Assembly (NCBI GenBank): GCA_964383905.1
Contig: CAYLJO010000257.1
Location: forward strand, 1-8,487
Direction of reading: 5' to 3'
Origin: CAYLJO01 sp964383905
GTDB lineage: Bacteria > Acidobacteriota > Blastocatellia > Pyrinomonadales > Pyrinomonadaceae
DNA length: 8,487 bases
The notes beneath the pieces are model-generated. The model was not told the DNA's origin, ran no database searches, and saw only the letters and a program-made list of their open reading frames with translations. The position numbers and the translations under genes are program-made. This document shows positions 1-6,144 of the stretch, in pieces. How positions within the stretch are numbered: position 1 is the first letter of the stretch; each line of letters opens with the position of its first letter.

Positions 1-98
1 CCTGGGGTTACGCTTCCGTGGCCGTATTTTCTAAGCCGCCCAACAAATGCGGCGGAGGCGGAAACGGCACGAGCTTTGAGCTTGACCACACGGCCTGA
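1..98 (+). CDS. C-terminal tail of an unidentified protein (partial)
   Basis: The third forward frame is open from the window edge to a TGA at 96-98 and gives about 31 residues beginning WGYASVAVF and ending in FELDHTA, with a glycine-rich patch after a cysteine (CGGGGNG). The composition fits the end of a secreted or surface protein, but nothing in it identifies a family. The first forward frame is also open through this stretch (to 123), and so is a minus-strand frame from an ATG at 116, so the reading frame is not certain. The stop lies 43 nt before the acetyltransferase gene at 142. Confidence 0.3.
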   Translation, partial: WGYASVAVFSKPPNKCGGGGNGTSFELDHTA

Positions 99-141
99 GA
101 GTGGGTTCCGGATCATATCTAGGTAATAGGGGTTTAAAGCC

Positions 142-666
142 ATGACCCAATCTATCCCCATCATTCGCCGTGCCACTGTTGCCGATGCCGGCTTATTGTC
201 TGAGCTGGGAGCACGTACGTTCTCGGAGGCCTTTGCTGCCGATAATAAGCCTGAGGACATGGCGGCTTACCTAGCTGTCTCATTCACGCCGGCGCGGCAA
301 ACGGAGGAATTAGCCGATCCTCTTTCCGTCTTCATGATAGCTGAAATTGATCAGGTGGCGGTGGGTTATGCCCAGCTTCATGCGGGGCGCGCTCCTGAAA
401 GCGTGACGGGCGCGAAGCCGATCGAGATCGTACGGATATACGCCTCTCAGGAGTGGCTCGGCCGCGGCGTCGGCGATGCCTTGATGTGGGCTTGCATCAG
501 TGAAGCCCGGCGGGCGGGCTACCAAACGCTATGGCTCGGGGTATGGGAGCGTAATGCTCGCGCGCGGGCCTTTTACCGCAAGTGGGAGTTTCGCGATGTC
601 GGAGAGCATATCTTTCAGTTGGGCGCCGACTCGCAGACTGACGTATTGATGGAGCGCGCAATATGA
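142..666 (+). CDS. GNAT-family N-acetyltransferase, PaiA-like
   Basis: A 174-residue protein of the Gcn5-related N-acetyltransferase family, which moves an acetyl group from acetyl-CoA to an amine in the cytoplasm. The N-terminus IIRRATVADA is the usual first strand and helix. The TFSEAF and NKPEDMAAYL segments that follow (about 26-45) recall the Bacillus PaiA spermidine/spermine acetyltransferase. The acetyl-CoA loop is at residues 104-111 (EWLGRGVG), with leucine where Q or R is common in the Q/RxxGxG motif. Motif B is LWLGVWERN (130-138) followed by FYRKWEF (144-150). Length and domain layout are complete. A weak AGGGG ribosome site lies 9 nt before the ATG. The substrate cannot be read from the sequence; polyamines are a reasonable guess. 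It is 71 nt upstream of a second acetyltransferase on the same strand. Confidence 0.85.
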   Translation: MTQSIPIIRRATVADAGLLSELGARTFSEAFAADNKPEDMAAYLAVSFTPARQTEELADPLSVFMIAEIDQVAVGYAQLHAGRAPESVTGAKPIEIVRIYASQEWLGRGVGDALMWACISEARRAGYQTLWLGVWERNARARAFYRKWEFRDVGEHIFQLGADSQTDVLMERAI

Positions 667-726
667 ATTGGAGCGCGCCGCCGATCCCGATCTAAGACCC
701 TTGGCCCATAAGATCTAGTGTGAATT

Positions 727-733
727 AAGGAGG
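727..733 (+). promoter_or_regulatory. Ribosome binding site that sets a CTG start
   Basis: AAGGAGG, a full match to the Shine-Dalgarno consensus, lies 4 nt before the CTG at 738. The in-frame stop TAA at 726-728 leaves only GGA GGG CAC before that CTG. No other start codon in the frame lies near this site. Confidence 0.7.
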
Positions 734-737
734 GCAC

Positions 738-1496
738 CTGGACGTCAAGGCTTATCTCCAACGAATCAACTATCATGGCTCGCTCATACCCACCGCCGAG
801 ACCTTGCGGCAGCTGCAGGTGGCGCACCTGCTCGCGGTGCCTTTTGAGAATCTCAGCATTCATGCAGGGCGACCGATCACTCTCGAGGATGACGCTTTAT
901 TTACCAAAATCGTCGAAGGCCGTCGGGGCGGCTTGTGCTATGAATTGAACGGCCTTTTTGCGGCCTTGCTGCGTGAGCTGGGTTTTAAGGTGACGGTGCT
1001 CTCGGCTGAAGTCGGCAAGGCAAATGGAGGGTTCGGACCGGACTTCGACCACATGGCGCTGATGGTATCGTTGGAACAGCCCTGGCTGGTCGATGTCGGT
1101 TTTGGCGATTCATTTCGAGAACCGCTGCCGCTGGATGAAACTGGTGAGCAGGTACAGGACGAGCATGCTTACCGGATTACACACGACGGCCCATACCTGA
1201 TCCTGATGCGGCGCGATGAGGGAGGCCAGTGGCAGGCTCAATACCGCTTCACGCTACAGCCACACCGGTATGCTGATTTTGAAGAGATGTGCCGCTATCA
1301 CCAGACGTCAGCGGAGTCACACTTTACGCAAAAACGCATCTGCACACTGGCCACGCGGGAAGGGCGCGTGACCCTCAGCGAGATGCGTCTCATCACCACG
1401 GGTAAAGCGGGCGAGCGGCACGAGCAGATACTAAGGAACGAAGAGGAGTATGCGGCGGTGCTGCGCGAGCTCTTTGGCATGCCGATGGTTGCCTGA
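738..1496 (+). CDS. nat: Arylamine N-acetyltransferase
   Basis: A cytosolic enzyme of the NAT family (PF00797) that acetylates arylamines and hydrazines from acetyl-CoA through a Cys-His-Asp triad. Started at CTG 738 it has 252 residues and opens (M)DVKAYLQRINYHGS, the standard NAT N-terminus. Starting at TTG 804 would remove that conserved segment, so CTG is preferred. The catalytic cysteine is C67 in RRGGLCYELN, the histidine H105 in FDHMAL, and the aspartate D119 in LVDVGFGDSF. The VPFENLSIHAGRPI stretch (about 34-47) is also typical. The length is slightly short of the usual 255-280 residues, at the C-terminal end. It may be co-transcribed with the upstream GNAT gene. Many family members act in xenobiotic detoxification; some act in polyketide release. 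Nothing nearby points to the latter. Confidence 0.88.
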   Translation: MDVKAYLQRINYHGSLIPTAETLRQLQVAHLLAVPFENLSIHAGRPITLEDDALFTKIVEGRRGGLCYELNGLFAALLRELGFKVTVLSAEVGKANGGFGPDFDHMALMVSLEQPWLVDVGFGDSFREPLPLDETGEQVQDEHAYRITHDGPYLILMRRDEGGQWQAQYRFTLQPHRYADFEEMCRYHQTSAESHFTQKRICTLATREGRVTLSEMRLITTGKAGERHEQILRNEEEYAAVLRELFGMPMVA

Positions 1497-1644
1497 GAAC
1501 TGTGGGCCCTGTACCATGCCTGCCTCGATTAATATTCGATGAACTCGCGACGTGAAGGCTTGACCTGTCACCGCTAATTCGCGGGTCTGCGGCTCGCGGT
1601 ATACTGTGCCTCACTCTCCAATCTTAAGGGGGGATACTATTCTG

Positions 1645-1736
1645 GAAGGCGCGGCCAATTTAATGTATATTGTAGCAGAAGGCGCGAGACAAATTTGTTA
1701 GCCCAGTTTGCTTTGTGGTTTTGTGTCTCACGCCTT
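1645..1736. repeat. Two direct and one inverted copy of a GAAGGCGCG motif
   Basis: GAAGGCGCG occurs at 1645-1653 and again at 1678-1686, exactly 33 bp apart, about three helical turns. The second copy extends into AAGGCGCGAGACA (1679-1691), which is repeated in inverted orientation as TGTCTCACGCCTT at 1724-1736: 12 of 13 bases can pair around a 32 nt spacer. It sits in the 294 bp leader of the diguanylate cyclase. No T-tract follows, so it does not look like an intrinsic terminator. An operator region for a regulator is a possible reading. A TATATT box at 1666-1671 lies between the two direct copies, but no convincing -35 was found with it. Confidence 0.45.
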
Positions 1737-1790
1737 CCCGGGTTGGCGATCTACTCCCAACAATAAATTCAATCTCGGTGCGGAGAGACG

Positions 1791-2756
1791 ATGTCATCCC
1801 CGATGCAGCAACTCATATCGCGCGCGTATTTTACGGATTTAAGAAGGCTGGTGGAGCAGGGTACGGACGAAATCACCCGCCGCTGGCTGGCGGCCGTTCG
1901 CGCCGATACGGAAGTGCCCTCGACAGACGGCGTATCGGACCCACTCCTCGTCGACGCCGTCCCGGTCGTGCTGCGCGAGATACTCCGTGTCATCGAGATG
2001 GAAGAGAGTGAGATCGAGCATGCGCACATCTTCAACGCTGCTCATCACGGCCGGTTGCGCGCGCGCCAGAATTTCGTTGTCAAGGAGCTCGTGCGCGAAT
2101 ACCAGCTCCTGCGCAAGTACATCTTTCTGTACCTGCAAGAGCATCTCGGCCAGTTGGTGGAACGCGATGCGGGCGAGATGCTGACCATCTACCGCCGCGT
2201 CGGACTTGCTATTGATGAGGCGATGCGCGAAACAATCGAGGCCTTCGTGGAGGAGCACACGGGTGAATTACGACACCTTTCGCGCACGGACAGTCTGACG
2301 GGCCTTTATAATCACCGGACCTTTTACGAGCGTCTGACGGAAGAACTCAAGCGGGCCGCGCGTTACAACAGCCCGCTCTCGATTGCCGTCATTGATCTGG
2401 ACGGTTTCAAGGCGGTCAACGACATCGGCGGGCATCAATTCGGCGATCATTTGCTGGTGAAATGCTCTCAAGTGTTGAGCGCAACGCTGCGCGAGACAGA
2501 TATTATCTGCCGTTACGGCGGGGATGAATTCAGCATCATCTTCCCCGAAACTTCGCGCGAGGATGCCGGCGGGCTCATGAACCGTTTGCAGGAAGCGTTC
2601 AAAGAGCTCGGAGCTAAAGAAGGCGCACCCGCTTCATTCGGCCTCAGCTTCGGGCTGGCCACATACCCGGAGCATGAGGGCCCCGCTATAGACCTCGTGC
2701 GCGCAGCGGATGAGCAACTGCTGGCGAACAAGCAAATTGGGCGAGCTGCTAAATAA
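1791..2756 (+). CDS. Diguanylate cyclase with N-terminal helical sensor domain
   Basis: A 321-residue protein that should make c-di-GMP from two GTP. Residues about 10-150 form a soluble, alpha-helical domain of alternating charged and aliphatic residues with no membrane segment; it resembles the RsbRD N-terminal sensor family, but that assignment is tentative. The GGDEF domain starts at DSLTGLYN (167-174). It contains the metal-binding DLDGFK (202-207) and the active-site loop RYGGDEF with GGDEF at 243-247. An inhibitory site RETD (234-237) lies exactly five residues before GGDEF, so product inhibition is likely. The domain ends near ADEQLLANKQIGR, where the more usual form is ADxALYxAKxxGRN. 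A GGAGAG ribosome site precedes the ATG; a second ATG lies four codons in. A single-domain PilZ receptor is encoded at 3990. Confidence 0.92.
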   Translation: MSSPMQQLISRAYFTDLRRLVEQGTDEITRRWLAAVRADTEVPSTDGVSDPLLVDAVPVVLREILRVIEMEESEIEHAHIFNAAHHGRLRARQNFVVKELVREYQLLRKYIFLYLQEHLGQLVERDAGEMLTIYRRVGLAIDEAMRETIEAFVEEHTGELRHLSRTDSLTGLYNHRTFYERLTEELKRAARYNSPLSIAVIDLDGFKAVNDIGGHQFGDHLLVKCSQVLSATLRETDIICRYGGDEFSIIFPETSREDAGGLMNRLQEAFKELGAKEGAPASFGLSFGLATYPEHEGPAIDLVRAADEQLLANKQIGRAAK

Positions 2757-2848
2757 AGCCTTCACAGATTGCTCACGCGGAAAAAGCGGTGTCGGGAATC
2801 GCGCGCTTGACGATAACGGCCTTCGACGGTTCAACCCCCACTCTTCTC

Positions 2849-3356
2849 TCACTTCGCCGCTTGCCGCCCGGTCTGCTGTAAGGCATGCAGATACTCGGCC
2901 TGTTCTGCCTGTGAGATCTCGTAGGCAGCCATCATGGGTGCGCGCGCCATCAGATGCGCCGGACTCTCNNNNNNNNNNNNNNNNNNNNNNNNNNNNNNNN
3001 NNNNNNNNNNNNNNNNNNNNNNNNNNNNNNNNNNNNNNNNNNNNNNNNNNNNNNNNNNNNNNNNNNNNCTCCTGTCGGTAGAACTTCACGGCCTCCTTCA
3101 TCTTATCGAGCCGGAGCTGCGCCCCACGAAGATGCGCCTTCCTTCCATCAATTTTGAACGGCACGCGGAAGAGTTCCGACGCGCGATCCCTCACCTCCGG
3201 ATAATCGTTAAATGCCGGATGAAGGAAACCGCCCGGCAGCCCTCCCGCCGTGATGAACGACAGGAGGTCGTTTCTCATCTCAAGCTCCGTGCGCGGCATC
3301 CACGAGTTAGGCTCCGGCTCGATGCGAAAGTCGCCGCGAATGTCCGATTGGTCATG
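2849..3356 (-). pseudogene. Interrupted gene fragment resembling a phage portal protein C-terminus
   Basis: On the minus strand, coding-like sequence reads from about 3356 to the gap: HDQSDIRGDFRIEPEPNSW, then MPRTELEMRNDLLSF, and later YPEVRDRASELFRVPF and ending AVKFYRQE. Beyond the gap a minus-strand frame reads ESPAHLMARAPMMAAYEI and ends QQTGRQAAK at a TGA (2849-2851). The two parts lie in different frames across the 100-N filler, which means nothing because the filler length is arbitrary. The DIRGDF, acidic turn and ELEMRNDLL pattern recalls the region of siphovirus portal proteins after the crown; that is recognition from memory, not a search result. The similarity begins upstream of the only nearby ATG (3299). 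The frame is open to 3476, but without convincing sequence there. A different minus-strand frame (about 3357-3450) holds RIEVTLPEPLRADALEKAM, which suggests a one-base frameshift near 3355. It may be a decayed prophage remnant or a poorly assembled gene. Confidence 0.4.
2969..3068. other. Assembly gap of 100 N
   Basis: A run of exactly 100 unknown bases, the usual scaffold placeholder. The true length is unknown. It interrupts the minus-strand fragment around it, so any reading frame that appears to pass through it is meaningless. Confidence 0.98.
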
Positions 3357-3767
3357 GCTTTCTCCAAAGCGTCGGCCCTGAGAGGCTCGGGTAATGTGAC
3401 TTCTATGCGCTCCACTTCTGAAGCTAAAGTGATCAGTCGGCGTCTCTGTGGAGTCGGACCGGCGGCGATACCTGAGCTATTGTTCTGGAGGGGGGAAGTC
3501 GTCAACAAGGTCAGGCATGAGGAACCTTTCGGGTGCGGCGCGTGTAGTCGGTCGTGAGGGAAAGAGCGACCGCACTCACTCAATTATAACAGAACAGCGA
3601 TGAGCAAACATATAGGCTGTCTTTAGTGCGGCCGGACGGGCTATGCAGGGGAGGCTGTTACGGCCGACCTTTCGTTATGGTAATTATTTGATTAATATCA
3701 GGGATCGCTTAATTCAGACGGGCCTGGCGGGTGTCGTTTACCAACAATGGTGAAAGGGCGGTAAGCA
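3357..3767. other. Gene-poor spacer
   Basis: No convincing complete gene was seen on either strand. The right part holds AT-rich sequence (around 3674-3715, with TAATTATTTGATTAATATC) in otherwise GC-rich DNA, as is common in front of a gene or in decayed DNA. The left part may hold the upstream end of the broken minus-strand gene in another frame (about 3357-3450). Confidence 0.5.
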
Positions 3768-3986
3768 ATGAGCGATGAAGGGGAAACCGCAGCCAGGTGG
3801 ATTTCCATCAGCGCCGGCCGAAAGCTCGGGCGCATAACGGCGACCGCCTCAACACCCCGGTACGACTTTTTATGCGCGACAAAGAGGGGCGCAATGGGAA
3901 ATCCTGATCCCTTTCTCGAAGCGAGTTGGCGCGAGATGATAAGGACTCGACACCGTTACCCAATGATCGCACGGCCTGGAGCATAA
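3768..3986 (+). CDS. Small hypothetical protein, doubtful
   Basis: A 72-residue open frame starting MSDEGETAARWISIS and ending in IARPGA, stopping 3 nt before the PilZ gene start. The close spacing would suit a two-gene operon, but the protein is rich in Arg, Ala and Thr, has no hydrophobic core pattern, and matches nothing I recognise. The ribosome site is weak (GGGCGG before the ATG). It could equally be the untranslated leader of the PilZ gene. No cysteine cluster or membrane segment is present. Confidence 0.25.
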   Translation: MSDEGETAARWISISAGRKLGRITATASTPRYDFLCATKRGAMGNPDPFLEASWREMIRTRHRYPMIARPGA

Positions 3987-3989
3987 TCG

Positions 3990-4367
3990 ATGCAAGAGCG
4001 AAGAGGATCTAAGCGCGTGCAAACGCACCTTCCGGCACGCTGGGGAAGCGCGAGCACTATCCACGAGGGGAAGATTATCGACATTAGCTCCAGCGGATGT
4101 TTTATTCTGACTGCTGAGCAGGTGCGAACTAATGAGCTATCCAGGGTCGATAGAGTACGATCAAGTGAGCCGATCGCGATCGAAGTGAAGATATCAGAAA
4201 ATAAGTGGATACAGCTCTATGGTGAAGTGATCTACAAGATAGATAAGATGGGATTTGCTGTACGTTTTACAAGTTTCACCGACCAGGAGATGAAAATTCT
4301 GCGAGCCTTCATTGAGAAGAAGATGCGGGAGCAGCCAAAGCCCCGCCCGTTTTCAAGGTTTCATTGA
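3990..4367 (+). CDS. PilZ-domain protein (c-di-GMP receptor)
   Basis: A 125-residue single-domain protein of the PilZ family, cytoplasmic, expected to bind c-di-GMP and pass the signal on by protein contact. Both binding motifs are present: RxxxR as RGSKR (5-9) and D/NxSxxG as DISSSG (31-36). The sequence continues with beta-strand-like segments, and a late strand GFAVRF comes before the C-terminal helix DQEMKILRAFIEKKMRE. There is no enzymatic or output domain, so it is an adaptor-type PilZ protein. GGAG at 3978-3981 lies 8 nt before the ATG. The insertion between the central strands (about 45-62, charged, with SRVDRVRSSEP) is longer than in the shortest PilZ domains. The diguanylate cyclase at 1791 lies about 1.2 kb upstream on the same strand, a possible functional partner. 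Confidence 0.85.
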   Translation: MQERRGSKRVQTHLPARWGSASTIHEGKIIDISSSGCFILTAEQVRTNELSRVDRVRSSEPIAIEVKISENKWIQLYGEVIYKIDKMGFAVRFTSFTDQEMKILRAFIEKKMREQPKPRPFSRFH

Positions 4368-4605
4368 CCGGCAGGAGCCTGATGTCGCCTTAACATTCCC
4401 ATCACATGTTCGGATTATGTTAGAACGGTAAAATTGAATTCGCCTGCCTTTGATGGTAACTCTCCAGGGTTTAACGGCAACCGGCGTATCGTGACCGGCG
4501 CTGAAAAACGCGAGCACGTGCGCACAGGCGGAATTGGCGGCGGGGAGCTGCCCCAATGGAAGTACGAGGATAAAGTCGCTCATGAGTTAACGAAAGCGAG
4601 ACGCG

Positions 4606-4848
4606 ATGCAGTATGCAGTGTTCACCGGTACCCGACGCTATCACTTAACCACCGAGAGCGGTCGCACCACGCTGTGCGGGAGGCCGACCAGACAAAGCAA
4701 GTTGGCCCCTTCACGCTTGCAGGCCGCGCGAGTCTTCGTGCGCCCACCTTCCGGGTATGCCCTGTGCTCGATCTGCGGCGGCTTACAGCCGGTCGAAAGT
4801 AAACCGGAAGCCGCGCAGGTAATCAAGGAAGCCGGTCAAAGGAAGTGA
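4606..4848 (+). CDS. Small putative zinc-binding protein
   Basis: An 80-residue protein with a likely metal site: H13 in YHLTT, C24 in TLCGR, and C54/C57 in LCSICGGL. The layout H-x10-C-x29-CxxC resembles small treble-clef or zinc-ribbon proteins of unknown function. Codon use is normal for the region and the conserved-looking residues cluster at the two halves of the site, which supports a real gene. The ribosome site is weak (AAAGCGAG). The C-terminal tail after residue 62 is charged and probably disordered. The function is unknown; nucleic acid or protein binding is possible. It lies 238 nt after the PilZ gene on the same strand, and no terminator was seen between them. Confidence 0.55.
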   Translation: MQYAVFTGTRRYHLTTESGRTTLCGRPTRQSKLAPSRLQAARVFVRPPSGYALCSICGGLQPVESKPEAAQVIKEAGQRK

Positions 4849-4990
4849 GCATAGAGTAGTCAATTAACACGCAACGGGTACCTTTGCTCGCGCAACCTTC
4901 CGCAGATGTAGACTGCTGTTGCCGATTACTACGTCATAGTATCTGGAGCGATGTTCGCTTGAGTGTATGGAAGGAGGCGATCTGAACCAC

Positions 4991-5017
4991 CGCAGGGCGC
5001 GGAGGAACGCAGAGGAA
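4991..5017. repeat. Degenerate 10-bp tandem repeat of CGCAGAGGAA type
   Basis: CGCAGGG, CGCGGAGGAA and CGCAGAGGAA follow one another without spacers. The run is preceded by GAACCAC (4984-4990). It resembles the purine-rich 'accacagaggcacagag' type of dispersed intergenic repeat found in many environmental bacteria. Only this copy is present in the window. Confidence 0.45.
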
Positions 5018-5110
5018 ACCCTTAATAAATTTCAGACTCGATAGTAGTAGCTCCCCGCTGATTAATGATGGCTCCTCCGTACGCACTATTGCAAACCGCT
5101 GTAGAGCCTC

Positions 5111-5146
5111 CTCCGACTCTCATAGAAACTGAGAAGCTTGTCGGAG
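5111..5146. terminator. Hairpin between convergent genes, terminator role uncertain
   Basis: CTCCGAC (5111-5117) pairs perfectly with GTCGGAG (5140-5146), and inside it TCTCA (5118-5122) pairs with TGAGA (5130-5134), leaving a 7 nt loop and a 5 nt bulge. It lies 30-65 nt beyond the stop of the minus-strand gene ending at 5176. Neither strand has a T-tract after the stem, so it is not a standard intrinsic terminator. It may end transcripts by another route or protect the 3' end. Confidence 0.3.
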
Positions 5147-5175
5147 CGCCCGCCCCTTCAACTGTTAGCCGGCGC

Positions 5176-5589
5176 TTACACCCCTAAGAACTGTTTCACC
5201 TTCGCCGCAATCTCCTCCAGTTGCCCGACGTCAACGCTCATGACTAATCGGACGTGCCAGGCATCCGCGTACGGGCCAGATTTTAGCGTGACTTCCATCG
5301 CCACATGTCTCAGGGCGTCCATGGCGCAACTAAGGGCGAAATCATTTTCTACCGAGTGCCATTCCTTCACCCCGTCCCAGCCTCTGCGGTGAGCCGCCAC
5401 ATCGGAGAAGAAAGCTGCCAGGCTGTGCGGTTCAAGGATGTAGACCTCTGAGGAAGAAGCAGCTAATTCGCTGGCATTAACGCTCACGCGCAGGTACTCG
5501 ATTTCATGTTGCTCGCCGGACGACCGCGGCTCCGACAACTTCAGCTCGGCGGCATAACGCGAAGACTTAATGGTGACAGAATCGATCAT
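5176..5589 (-). CDS. DUF6228/WapI-like protein
   Basis: A 137-residue soluble protein. The central part SLAAFFSDVAAHRRGWDGVKEWHSVENDFALSC (about 55-87, key residues FF, RGWDG, KEW) and the later DAWHVRLVMSVDVGQLEEIA match the pattern I associate with DUF6228 and the related WapI-type immunity proteins: an N-terminal beta-sheet, a helix ending in the RGWxGxKxW turn, then two strands and a final helix. Some relatives are immunity proteins paired with polymorphic toxins, but no toxin gene is visible here, so that role is not supported. No clear ribosome site precedes the ATG. It lies 111 nt downstream of the lipid kinase gene on the same strand and may be a separate transcript. Confidence 0.6.
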   Translation of the reverse strand: MIDSVTIKSSRYAAELKLSEPRSSGEQHEIEYLRVSVNASELAASSSEVYILEPHSLAAFFSDVAAHRRGWDGVKEWHSVENDFALSCAMDALRHVAMEVTLKSGPYADAWHVRLVMSVDVGQLEEIAAKVKQFLGV

Positions 5590-5700
5590 GGCTAAAAGAA
5601 TACCGCTAACTTAAAGATCACCGGCGCGACGAACCTTAATCAATACTATTCAACACGGGGCGCGCGGCCCGGGCGTCGTTTGTAATGCTTTATGCTATTC

Positions 5701-6108
5701 CTATCCCTCGACTTTAGCCAGCAGGTAAGGGCCGAAGACCACCAGCCCGATTAACACCGCGCCGATGGCCGTGATCAGGACTGCGCCAGCGGCAACGTCT
5801 TTTGCCTTTCCCGCCAGCGGGTGAAACTCCGGCGAGGCCACATCCGTCAGAAACTCGAATGCCGTGTTGAGGGCCTCTGCCGTCCAGACGGAGATGATCG
5901 CTAAGATGATCCAGCACCACTCCGCTTTGGTTAAGCCGAAGTACAGCCCCGCCGCGACCGCAACCCCCGTGGCAAGGGCGTGAATCCACGCGTTGTGTTG
6001 GGAAGAGATCATAATCCAGATGCCGATGAAAGCGCACCTCATGCTTCTGATCCTTCCGGTAAAGGTCAGACTCGTGTTGTTATTCATCACTGAAGCATAA
6101 CGCCGCAT
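5701..6108 (-). CDS. dgkA: Diacylglycerol/undecaprenol kinase, DgkA family
   Basis: A 135-residue integral membrane lipid kinase (PF01219) that phosphorylates diacylglycerol or undecaprenol with ATP at the inner face of the cytoplasmic membrane. Three membrane segments are visible: about 41-59, 64-82 and 105-132. The active-site residues fall in register with E. coli DgkA at a constant offset of nine: E78, N81 and E85 in AEALNTAFEF (E. coli E69, N72, E76) and K103-D104 in GKAKDVAAG (E. coli K94, D95). The N-terminal RSMRCAFIGIW and SSQHNAWIHALAT are family-typical. A second ATG seven codons in lacks a ribosome site, so the first, with GAGG 9 nt upstream, is preferred. Which lipid it uses cannot be decided; the form resembles Gram-positive undecaprenol kinases as much as E. 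coli DgkA. It starts 36 nt after the zinc finger-DAC gene and is probably co-transcribed. Confidence 0.9.
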   Translation of the reverse strand: MRRYASVMNNNTSLTFTGRIRSMRCAFIGIWIMISSQHNAWIHALATGVAVAAGLYFGLTKAEWCWIILAIISVWTAEALNTAFEFLTDVASPEFHPLAGKAKDVAAGAVLITAIGAVLIGLVVFGPYLLAKVEG

Positions 6109-6144
6109 TCGCCCGTGCCTCGCCCCTCTCCGGTATAGAAGAGC

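Larger units (their letters stand above)
4849..5175. other. Intergenic spacer between convergent genes
   Basis: No convincing gene was seen on either strand. The spacer holds a short degenerate tandem repeat (4991-5017) and a hairpin (5111-5146), listed separately. It lies between the ends of the + strand zinc-site gene and the minus-strand DUF6228-like gene, so transcription from both sides converges here. Confidence 0.6.

Noticed and set aside
615..863. Minus-strand frame between the two acetyltransferase genes
   Set aside because: It overlaps the conserved ends of both forward genes and has no recognisable content.
1679..1736. An intrinsic terminator after the arylamine acetyltransferase gene
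   Set aside because: The loop is 32 nt and no T-tract follows the stem; the next bases are GC-rich.
1839..2258. A 139-codon minus-strand frame inside the diguanylate cyclase gene
   Set aside because: A codon-bias shadow of the forward gene; the forward protein has clear family motifs.
2934..3557. A long + strand open frame through the N run
   Set aside because: The frame exists only because unknown bases are read as non-stop. The protein-like signal in both flanks is on the minus strand.
3275..3583. A 102-codon minus-strand frame as an intact gene
   Set aside because: Only its middle (about 3357-3450) looks like protein; the start and end do not. It is better explained as part of the broken gene in another frame.
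4434..4802. A 122-codon + strand frame starting at TTG
   Set aside because: It overlaps the 80-residue zinc-site gene in another frame, has a rare start without a ribosome site, and shows no motif.
4991..5017. A CRISPR array
   Set aside because: Repeat units are 10 bp, contiguous and without spacers.
5138..5392. A + strand frame opposite the DUF6228-like gene
   Set aside because: Low-complexity Ser/Thr/Ala composition typical of an antisense shadow, and no family signal.
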